Shown here: positions 54,783 through 61,977 of the stretch, in pieces | Numbering within the stretch: the first letter of the stretch is position 1 | Layout of the letters: every line of letters begins with the position of its first letter | Origin: Bacteroidota bacterium | GTDB taxonomy: Bacteria; Bacteroidota; Bacteroidia; NS11-12g; UBA955 | Assembly (NCBI GenBank): GCA_027488835.1 | Contig: JAIYAW010000008.1 | Location: 186,001-250,000, forward strand | Length of the DNA: 64,000 nt | Direction: 5' to 3' | The notes under the pieces: generated by a model | Told to the model about the DNA's origin: nothing | What the model saw: only the letters and a program-made list of their open reading frames with translations | Databases searched by the model: none | Position numbers and translations under genes: made by a program

Positions 54783-56909
54783 ATGGATAAATTTATTGCG
54801 GATCAAATTGGAGTAAAGCCTTGGCAAGTAGCGGCTGTTTTACAATTAATGGAAGAAGGTGGAACCATTCCATTTATTGCCCGTTATCGAAAAGAAAAAA
54901 CTGGCAATTTAGACGAGGTTGAAATTTCAAAAGTCAAGGATGAGTTTGATCGAATTGAAGCGTTAAATAAACGTAGGGAATATATTTTAGAGCAAATAAA
55001 TGAGCAAGGGAAACTCACCCCTGAGTTGGAAAAGGCAATTAAAGAAGCGCTTGATATCAATACCCTTGAAGATTTGTATTTGCCATATAAGACAAGGCGT
55101 AAAACAAAAGCCGATATAGCCAAGGAAAAAGGCTTGGAGCCGCTAGCCAAAATTATATTTGAACAAAAAGATATGAGGGCGCTAAATAATATCCCTCAAT
55201 ATTTAAATGAAAATGTAAAAAACAAGGAAGAGGCACTTCAAGGTGCCAGAGATATCATGGCAGAATGGATCAATGAAGATGTTCCATTGAGAGGCAAGAT
55301 GCGTGAATTGTTTGAGAAAGACGGAGTTATTTCGAGTAAGCCAGCGAGAGGGAAGAAAGACCTTGAAGAAGCTCAGAAATTCAGAGATTACTTTGAACAC
55401 AATGAAATGATTACCAAATGTCCCTCGCACCGTTTTTTGGCTATGATGAGAGGTGCAGAATTGGGTTATTTAAAATTGGCGGTGTCTCCAGAAGAAGAAA
55501 GGGCGTATTATATTTTAATGAAACATTGCTTGAAAGGGTATAGCGATTTAACGGATCAAGTAAGGAAAGCAATGGATGATTCTTACGATAGACTGTTGCA
55601 GCCGAGTTTGGAAAATGAATCTTTGGCCATGGCAAAATTACGTGCCGATGAAGAAGCAATAAGTGTCTTCGCAATGAATGCTTCTCAATTGTTGTTGGCT
55701 TCTCCTGTTGGTCAAAAAAGGGTTTTGGCATTAGACCCAGGTTTTAGATCGGGTTGTAAAGTGGTTTGTTTATCAAATACAGGCGAGTTGCTTCATAAAA
55801 GTGCAATTTTCCCTCATGAACCACAAAATGAAATTGGAAAATCTGTGGCTGCAATCTCAGAATTGGTAAAACTTTATGAAATAGAAGTTTTTGCAGTTGG
55901 AAACGGAACAGCGGGACGTGAAACGTATTCGTTTTTAAAGGACAATCTAAGAACCCAATTGCCAATTTATATGGTCAATGAATCAGGTGCAAGTATTTAC
56001 AGTGCTTCAGAAATTGCCCGTGAAGAATTTCCAAAAGAAGATGTAACAGTGAGAGGTGCAATTAGTATTGGCCGTAGGTTGATGGATCCGTTGGCGGAAT
56101 TGGTGAAAATTGATCCCAAAAGTATAGGAGTAGGTCAATATCAGCACGACGTAAATCAACACTTATTGCAAAAACGATTGGTGAGCGTGGTTGAAAGTTC
56201 GGTGAATAAAGTAGGAATCAATTTAAATACAGCGAGCAAACATTTGTTAAGTTATGTGAGCGGATTGGGTCCCTCATTGGCCAAAAATATTGTTGAATAT
56301 CGTGAGAAAATTGGAGAATTCACATCCAGAGAACAGTTGAAAGCGGTTCCACGATTGGGGGATAAAGCTTTTGAACAGTGTGCGGGATTTTTAAGAATTA
56401 GGAATGCGAAAAACCCACTCGACAATTCTGGTGTTCATCCTGAAAGATATAAAGTGGTAGAAAAAATGGCCAAAACTACCGGAGTTGGTGTGGCAGAATT
56501 AATTGGCAATCATTCTAAAATTTCTGCCATTCAATTGGGTTCATTTGTTGATGATTCTCAAGGATTGGGATTGCCAACGCTTGAAGATATTGTGAAAGAA
56601 CTTCAAAAGCCAGGATTAGATCCAAGGGGAATGGCCGAGGAGGTAACCTTTGCAGATACGGTAAGAAGCATCAATGATTTGGATATTGGATTAGAATTAA
56701 ACGGAATTGTTACCAATATTACAAATTTTGGAGCCTTTGTAGATATTGGAGTAAAGCAAGATGGTTTGGTTCACATTAGTCAAGTTTCGGAAAAATTCAT
56801 CAAACATCCTTCCGAGGCTTTGTCACTTGGACAACAGGTAAAAGTGAGGGTAATGGATTTAGATATTCCTAGGAAAAGAATCAATTTAACGATGAAGTTT
56901 CGCTCATAA
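54783..56909 (+). CDS. tex: Tex-family RNA-binding transcription accessory protein
   Basis: A 708-residue nucleic-acid-binding protein. The N-terminal helical Tex region has GVKPWQVAAVLQLMEEGGTI and PFIARYRKEKTGNLDE. The YqgF/RNase H-like domain is near 320-430 (VLALDPGFRSGCKVV, AVGNGTAGRE). Helix-hairpin-helix elements follow (LNTASKHLLSYVSGLGPSLA), and a C-terminal S1 domain (NGIVTNITNFGAFVDIGVKQ, DGLVHISQVS) ends the protein. Tex affects transcription fidelity and stress tolerance in other bacteria. The ATG at 54783 is the family-typical start. hutU follows after 36 nt. Confidence 0.95.
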   Translation: MDKFIADQIGVKPWQVAAVLQLMEEGGTIPFIARYRKEKTGNLDEVEISKVKDEFDRIEALNKRREYILEQINEQGKLTPELEKAIKEALDINTLEDLYLPYKTRRKTKADIAKEKGLEPLAKIIFEQKDMRALNNIPQYLNENVKNKEEALQGARDIMAEWINEDVPLRGKMRELFEKDGVISSKPARGKKDLEEAQKFRDYFEHNEMITKCPSHRFLAMMRGAELGYLKLAVSPEEERAYYILMKHCLKGYSDLTDQVRKAMDDSYDRLLQPSLENESLAMAKLRADEEAISVFAMNASQLLLASPVGQKRVLALDPGFRSGCKVVCLSNTGELLHKSAIFPHEPQNEIGKSVAAISELVKLYEIEVFAVGNGTAGRETYSFLKDNLRTQLPIYMVNESGASIYSASEIAREEFPKEDVTVRGAISIGRRLMDPLAELVKIDPKSIGVGQYQHDVNQHLLQKRLVSVVESSVNKVGINLNTASKHLLSYVSGLGPSLAKNIVEYREKIGEFTSREQLKAVPRLGDKAFEQCAGFLRIRNAKNPLDNSGVHPERYKVVEKMAKTTGVGVAELIGNHSKISAIQLGSFVDDSQGLGLPTLEDIVKELQKPGLDPRGMAEEVTFADTVRSINDLDIGLELNGIVTNITNFGAFVDIGVKQDGLVHISQVSEKFIKHPSEALSLGQQVKVRVMDLDIPRKRINLTMKFRS

Positions 56910-56928
56910 GGGAAAACCCTTTTTGCGT

Positions 56929-56936
56929 ATCTTTGT
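56929..56936 (+). promoter_or_regulatory. Candidate -7 promoter box for hutU
   Basis: TATCTTTG matches TAnnTTTG and ends 9 nt before the hutU ATG, so hutU need not depend on tex transcription. Confidence 0.5.
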
Positions 56937-56945
56937 AATATTATT

Positions 56946-58625
56946 ATGGCGAACGAAAAACAACGCGGTCAAAGAGTGCTTAAAGCACCAACAGGAAATA
57001 AATTAAATTGTAAAGGTTGGGTTCAAGAAGCGGCATACAGAATGTTGCATAACAATTTGGATCCTGATGTTGCAGAACGTCCTGAAGATTTAATTGTATA
57101 TGGTGGTTTAGGGAAAGCGGCCCGAAATTGGGAAGCATTTGATCAAATTTGTGATGCTTTATTGGAGTTGAACGACGATGAAACCTTAATGGTTCAAAGC
57201 GGTAAGCCAGTGGCAATTTTGCCTACGCACAAAGATGCTCCAAGAGTTTTAATTTCTAATAGCCAATTGGTGCCTAAATGGGCTACTTGGGAACACTTTA
57301 GAGAATTAGAAGCAAAAGGATTGATGATGTACGGCCAAATGACAGCAGGTAGTTGGATTTACATAGGTTCACAAGGTATCGTTCAAGGTACTTATGAAAC
57401 TTATGCCGAAGCAGCGCGTCAGCATTTTGGAGGGACATTGAAAGGTACAATCAATGTAACGGCAGGATTAGGTGGTATGGGTGGCGCACAGCCATTGGCC
57501 ATTACGATGAATGAAGGGGTTGCCTTGGTTGCTGAAGTAGAGGAGTGGAGAATTAGAAAGCGTTTAGAAACCCGTTATTTGGATGTGATGAGCCGCGATA
57601 TTGATGAGGCAATTGATATGGCAGTGAGAGCCAAAGAAAATGGCGATGCTGTTTCTATTGGTGTTTTATGCAATGCTGTTGATTTATTACAGAGATTAAT
57701 AGACAGACAGATTGTTCCAGATACATTAACAGATCAAACCAGTGCCCACGATCCTTTGATTGGATATTATCCAATGGATATGGATGTGGAAGCAGCTGAT
57801 AGATTAAGAAGGGATAATCCAGATAAATATACAGAATTAAGTTATGTAACCATTCACAAACATGTTGGATTGATGTTAGAACTTCAAAAAATGGGTGCAG
57901 TTACCTTTGATTACGGAAACAACATTCGTGGAAGGGCGTTGGAGCATGGGTTGAAAAATGCATTTGATTTCCCAGGATTTGTACCTGCTTATATTCGTCC
58001 TTTGTTTTGTCAAGGAAAAGGTCCATTCAGATGGGTTGCATTGAGCGGAAATCCTGAAGATATTTATGCAACTGACCGTAAAATTCTAGAGTTGTTTCCT
58101 GAAAACGAAAGTTTAAAACGTTGGATGAAAATGGCAGCGGAGAAAATTGAGTTCCAAGGATTACCAGCGCGTATTTGTTGGTTGGGTCAAGGAGAACGTC
58201 AAAAAGCAGCTTTGGCATTCAATGAAATGGTTAAGAATGGCGAAGTAAGCGCTCCAATAGTAATTGGTCGTGACCATTTAGATACTGGTTCGGTTGCTTC
58301 TCCTAACAGAGAAACTGAAGCCATGTTGGACGGATCTGATGCCGTTGCCGATTGGCCAATTCTTAATGCCTTTGTAAATGTTGCAGGTGGAGCTTCATGG
58401 GTAAGTTTGCACCATGGTGGCGGCGTTGGAATGGGTTATAGCATTCACTCAGGAATGGTGATTGTTGCAGATGGTACCGACGATGCTGAAGTAAGGTTGA
58501 GAAGGGTGTTGCACAACGATCCAGGAATGGGAGTTGTAAGACATGCCGATGCAGGTTATGAAATAGCAAAAGCAACGGCCAAAGAGCATGGATTAGATTT
58601 GGCTATCCGATTGGGAATAAAATAA
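56946..58625 (+). CDS. hutU: Urocanate hydratase
   Basis: A 559-residue cytoplasmic enzyme converting urocanate to imidazolone propionate, the second step of histidine breakdown. NAD-binding and catalytic signatures include [70 protein letters not shown] and [13 protein letters not shown]. The length is normal and all regions are present. No hutH, hutI or hutG gene is in this window, so the pathway is dispersed or lies outside. It ends in a perfect palindromic terminator. Confidence 0.97.
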   Translation: MANEKQRGQRVLKAPTGNKLNCKGWVQEAAYRMLHNNLDPDVAERPEDLIVYGGLGKAARNWEAFDQICDALLELNDDETLMVQSGKPVAILPTHKDAPRVLISNSQLVPKWATWEHFRELEAKGLMMYGQMTAGSWIYIGSQGIVQGTYETYAEAARQHFGGTLKGTINVTAGLGGMGGAQPLAITMNEGVALVAEVEEWRIRKRLETRYLDVMSRDIDEAIDMAVRAKENGDAVSIGVLCNAVDLLQRLIDRQIVPDTLTDQTSAHDPLIGYYPMDMDVEAADRLRRDNPDKYTELSYVTIHKHVGLMLELQKMGAVTFDYGNNIRGRALEHGLKNAFDFPGFVPAYIRPLFCQGKGPFRWVALSGNPEDIYATDRKILELFPENESLKRWMKMAAEKIEFQGLPARICWLGQGERQKAALAFNEMVKNGEVSAPIVIGRDHLDTGSVASPNRETEAMLDGSDAVADWPILNAFVNVAGGASWVSLHHGGGVGMGYSIHSGMVIVADGTDDAEVRLRRVLHNDPGMGVVRHADAGYEIAKATAKEHGLDLAIRLGIK

Positions 58626-58647
58626 TTAAAGAAAGTATAAACACACA

Positions 58648-58673
58648 AAAAAGGCCGCAATTGCGGCCTTTTT
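58648..58673. terminator. Bidirectional palindromic terminator
   Basis: A 26-bp perfect palindrome with core GGCCGCAATTGCGGCC, flanked by A- and T-runs. It lies between hutU (+) and secG (-), serving both. Confidence 0.92.
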
Positions 58674-58693
58674 AATATAAATAAAATGTGTAA

Positions 58694-58993
58694 TTATTTT
58701 TTAGGCACTTTAATATCTGGAATTTTGATATCTTGAGCAGCAGGTGCAGCAGCATTTGCTTTAGTTGGTTTCTTTACATTCATATAAGAAGCTGCAGCCA
58801 AAGAAATAACAACAAGAAGCAATGCGCCTATCCAAGTGATTTTTTCTACGATGTCGGTTGTTTTTTCAACCCCGAAAATTTGGTTTCCTTGTGAGAAATT
58901 AGATGCCAATCCTCCACCTTTAGGGTTTTGAACTAAAATTACTAACATCAATAAGATGGAAACGATAATTGCTATTATTAATAACCAGGTCAT
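58694..58993 (-). CDS. secG: Preprotein translocase subunit SecG
   Basis: A 99-residue inner-membrane subunit of the Sec translocon. Two spans are seen (about 2-20 and 53-70) around the conserved cytoplasmic loop VQNPKGGGLASNFSQGNQIF. An Ala/Pro/Lys-rich cytoplasmic tail follows. The ATG overlaps the upstream TPR gene stop by 4 nt. It ends the sigma-54 activator-lptE-TPR-secG operon, linking protein export to outer-membrane biogenesis. Confidence 0.93.
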   Translation of the reverse strand: MTWLLIIAIIVSILLMLVILVQNPKGGGLASNFSQGNQIFGVEKTTDIVEKITWIGALLLVVISLAAASYMNVKKPTKANAAAPAAQDIKIPDIKVPKK

Positions 58994-60087
58994 AAGTTGT
59001 GTTCTTCTTTAATTTTTTCTATAAGAGCTGCAAAGTACGACAATTTTTCGGGAATTTTCAACTCTAATTGTTCATAAACTTTAATTGCCTTTTCTGGGTA
59101 CCCTTGTTTTAAGTAAATTTTTGCTAATGTTTCAGTTGCAATAGCGAAATCTAGTACTTCACTTTTCTTCATTGCTTTTTCAGGAGAAAAGAATTCTTGT
59201 TTGGGTCTTGTAACGCTCGGACTATCCTTGATGAATTTTTCAATCAAAGAATCTTTCTTGGCAATCTCTGATTTATTCACAGGGCCTTGATTTTGATTCT
59301 CAGAATTTAACCATGAAAAGAAGTCATTCTCTTGATGTGCATTTTCTGACCTTACAGGTTCTGCCGGCGCTTCAAAATAATCTTCTATGTTGTAGCCCAT
59401 CGCATGATAAGGCTTTGGAGACTCTTTATTCGGATTATGAGTTGTTTCTAGTTTCTCCTCAATTTCTGGATTGAATAACAATGATCTTCCCGTAGATCTA
59501 ACCTCAATATCGTCTTCCGAGATATCAATTGAATCTAAGCTTGGCATAAATAGGAATGATTCGATTTCTTTGTTGAATTCAATAGCTGGATCAATCGATA
59601 AAGTTTCTACTTGGGTTTCTTCCTCAGGAATGGATTCTTTTATTTCTACAATGGGTGCAGAAATAAGGTCATTCATTTTCTCAAAGAACGCATCATTGTC
59701 AATTTTGATTTCAGAAATATTATTTTCTTTTATTTTATCTATTGAATTATCAATTCCTAAAGGTTCTTGATGGACTTCTGTGGGAATAGGGATTTCAGTT
59801 TCTACTGCAGCATTTTCCGATGATATTGTTTCGGATTTTTCCTGTTTTTCGATGCGATCTGTATTGATGTAGGTAAAAAGCCATTCTCGGCTTTGAACCC
59901 TTAATGCAGCCTGAAAAATGGTCGTATCCGTTCTGAAATCTTTTTTCTGTGAATATTGTTTTCCTAGAAGGATAAATGGGATTGGGAAAAATGGAAATGT
60001 ATTACATAATTGAACCAAATCCATACTTACGTTGGCTTCTATAGGTTCAGTTTGATTTACGATATTTGATAATGTTTCTTGGTTCAC
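58990..60087 (-). CDS. TPR-tailed protein between lptE and secG
   Basis: A 365-residue cytoplasmic protein. The N-terminal region (about 20-75) is helical and TPR-like (PFFPIPFILLGKQYSQKKDF). The middle, about 85-300, is low-complexity and acidic, rich in Glu, Ile, Ser and Asn. The C-terminus (about 312-345) has a TPR-type pair (ATETLAKIYLKQGYPEKAIK, VYEQLELKIPEK). The start is GTG at 60087, overlapping the lptE stop. Bacteroidota conserve such a protein between lptE and secG; function unknown. Confidence 0.78.
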   Translation of the reverse strand: MNQETLSNIVNQTEPIEANVSMDLVQLCNTFPFFPIPFILLGKQYSQKKDFRTDTTIFQAALRVQSREWLFTYINTDRIEKQEKSETISSENAAVETEIPIPTEVHQEPLGIDNSIDKIKENNISEIKIDNDAFFEKMNDLISAPIVEIKESIPEEETQVETLSIDPAIEFNKEIESFLFMPSLDSIDISEDDIEVRSTGRSLLFNPEIEEKLETTHNPNKESPKPYHAMGYNIEDYFEAPAEPVRSENAHQENDFFSWLNSENQNQGPVNKSEIAKKDSLIEKFIKDSPSVTRPKQEFFSPEKAMKKSEVLDFAIATETLAKIYLKQGYPEKAIKVYEQLELKIPEKLSYFAALIEKIKEEHNL

Positions 60088-60593
60088 CAGTCTAAGGCAA
60101 CAGCCGAAAAAATTTGTTGAACAATGATAGTGCTTAATTCTTCTGTAAGGTTATCTTCAAGCGATGCAAATGCAATGTTTGCATCAAATATTTTTGAAGA
60201 AGTAAAAGTTTTGATAAAATTCTTTTCAGGATATTTCTGACAATTGAATTCTACCCTTACCGACATAGTAAATTGGGTTTGAGCCGCACCTGTTTCCGTG
60301 CTAATTGAAGCTGGGTCTAGTCTGTAATCTACTATTGCTCCTGCAAATTGATAATCTCCATTTTCGGAAACTAATCCCAATCGTGTTTCGGTTTGAAATT
60401 TTGTTTTCAACGTTTCAGTAAAAGCCATGCTTAGTTTCGGATTTACTAAACTCGCCTCATTTGTGAAAAATTGCACTGAAAAAGTTTGAATATCATTAGG
60501 TATGTTTGCTCCTTTAAAGTCGTAATACTTCCAAAAGCAACCACTTAGTAAGGTTAAAACAGATAATATGACGCCTTTATTAATCCAATTCAT
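60084..60593 (-). CDS. lptE: LPS-assembly lipoprotein LptE
   Basis: A 169-residue predicted outer-membrane lipoprotein of the LptE family, which forms the plug of LptD for lipopolysaccharide insertion. The lipobox is LTLLSGC (Cys about 19). The mature protein begins FWKYYDFKGANIPNDIQTFS, a typical Bacteroidota LptE start, followed by amphipathic strands and a C-terminal helix (LTEELSTIIVQQIFSAVALDW). It overlaps the sigma-54 activator gene by 14 nt and the TPR gene by 4 nt, a gene order well known in this phylum. Confidence 0.88.
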   Translation of the reverse strand: MNWINKGVILSVLTLLSGCFWKYYDFKGANIPNDIQTFSVQFFTNEASLVNPKLSMAFTETLKTKFQTETRLGLVSENGDYQFAGAIVDYRLDPASISTETGAAQTQFTMSVRVEFNCQKYPEKNFIKTFTSSKIFDANIAFASLEDNLTEELSTIIVQQIFSAVALDW

Positions 60594-61827
60594 ATTGTTT
60601 AATTTTGCGATACAAAGTTCGTTCAGAAATTCCTAAATCATCGGCAGCTTTTTTTCTTTTTCCTTGATTTCTGTCTAATGCCCTGCGAATTAATTCAATT
60701 TCTTTGGCCTCAAGGCTCAGATTATCCTCAAAAATGCCATTTGACGTTGCAACAGCATCTACATACAAATGCTCATCATTGTCTTGATTTTTAGAGTTGG
60801 AACTGGGTATTAAAATTGGATTTTCAGCCACAACAGGATGTACATTGTATGTTTGTATGCTGGCATGATCGTTACTGTGATTTTGTGTTAATGAGGTATT
60901 GTCGTTTTCAAGTAATCCGAAAACAACTTTTTTCAAATCGTTTACATCACGCCTTAAATCTACCAAAACTTTATAAAAAATATCTCTTTCGCTCAAGCCA
61001 TCGTATGAACCATCATTTTTACCTAAAAGTATGGGCAATTGGTTGTCAATTACAGGCAAATACTTTTGCAAAGAATATGCATCAATGAATGTGTTTGATT
61101 CAAGAACACATATTTGTTCGGTCACATTTTTTAGTTGTCTGATATTTCCCGGCCAAGGATAATTAGATAGCAATTCTTGTGCATCATCATTTAACTCTAT
61201 TTTTTGCGAATGTCTTGTTTCAGCAAAATCTTGACTAAATTTTCTGAATAATAAATAAATATCTTGTGGTCGTTCTGATAGTTTAGGAACCCTAATCGGC
61301 ACTGTAGCCAAACGGTAATATAAGTCTTCCCTAAATTTTCCTTGCTGGGCGCGCTCTAGTAGGTTGCGGTTGGTTGCGGCAACCACGCGAACATCAGTTT
61401 TTTGTGTTTGTGAACTTCCAACTTTTATAAATTCACCGTTTTCTAAAATTCTCAATAATCTGGCTTGGGTGCCTAATGGCAATTCTCCCACTTCATCAAG
61501 AAAAATAGTTCCCCCATTCACACTTTCGAAATACCCTTTTCGTTTGTCGGTTGCCCCCGTAAATGCACCTTTCTCATGTCCGAAAAGTTCACTGTCAATA
61601 GTGCCCTCTGGAATTGCACCGCAGTTTACGGCAATAAAAGGAGCGTGTTTTCTTCCACTCAAATGGTGAATGATCTTACTGAAACTTTCTTTGCCTACCC
61701 CGCTCTCACCTTGAATAAGTACATTCATGTCGGTTGGCGCCACCTTTACTGCCGTTTCAAGTGCAGTGTTCAGCAACGTCGAATGACCTATAATTCCAAA
61801 TCTCTGCTTTACCGATTGAATGTCCAT
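60580..61827 (-). CDS. Sigma-54-dependent activator without sensor domain
   Basis: A 415-residue AAA+ bacterial enhancer-binding protein. The AAA+ domain fills about 10-240: Walker A GESGVGKES, the sigma-54 contact loop EKGAFTGATDKR, Walker B GGTIFLDEVGEL, and arginine-finger and sensor regions (FREDLYYRL, YPWPGNIRQLKN). A Ser/Asn-rich linker leads to a C-terminal Fis-type HTH (RKKAADDLGISERTLYRKIK). There is no N-terminal receiver, GAF or PAS domain, as in PspF. It heads an operon with lptE and secG and may be controlled by abundance or by a partner protein. Its promoter is of the housekeeping type. Confidence 0.92.
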   Translation of the reverse strand: MDIQSVKQRFGIIGHSTLLNTALETAVKVAPTDMNVLIQGESGVGKESFSKIIHHLSGRKHAPFIAVNCGAIPEGTIDSELFGHEKGAFTGATDKRKGYFESVNGGTIFLDEVGELPLGTQARLLRILENGEFIKVGSSQTQKTDVRVVAATNRNLLERAQQGKFREDLYYRLATVPIRVPKLSERPQDIYLLFRKFSQDFAETRHSQKIELNDDAQELLSNYPWPGNIRQLKNVTEQICVLESNTFIDAYSLQKYLPVIDNQLPILLGKNDGSYDGLSERDIFYKVLVDLRRDVNDLKKVVFGLLENDNTSLTQNHSNDHASIQTYNVHPVVAENPILIPSSNSKNQDNDEHLYVDAVATSNGIFEDNLSLEAKEIELIRRALDRNQGKRKKAADDLGISERTLYRKIKQYELD

Positions 61828-61846
61828 GCCCTCTATTTAGTATTTA

Positions 61847-61878
61847 CAAATATATGAAAAAAAATCAACATTGCTGAC
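61847..61878 (-). promoter_or_regulatory. Candidate promoter for the sigma-54 activator-lptE-secG operon
   Basis: On the minus strand TTG (61880-61878), then 23 nt, then TATATTTG (61854-61847). The box matches TAnnTTTG and ends 19 nt before the ATG at 61827. The spacing is slightly long. Confidence 0.45.
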
Positions 61879-61934
61879 AAAATGGCAGTCGAAATATAGA
61901 TACTATTCGATAAACATTTGATGTGAATAAACTG

Positions 61935-61967
61935 TTGGGTATTTTGATTTTGAAAGCAGTAGTTTTG
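61935..61967 (+). promoter_or_regulatory. Candidate promoter for parC
   Basis: TTG (61935-61937), 22-nt spacer, TAGTTTTG (61960-61967). The box ends 10 nt before the parC ATG at 61978. Confidence 0.5.
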
Positions 61968-61977
61968 GACTTTTATC

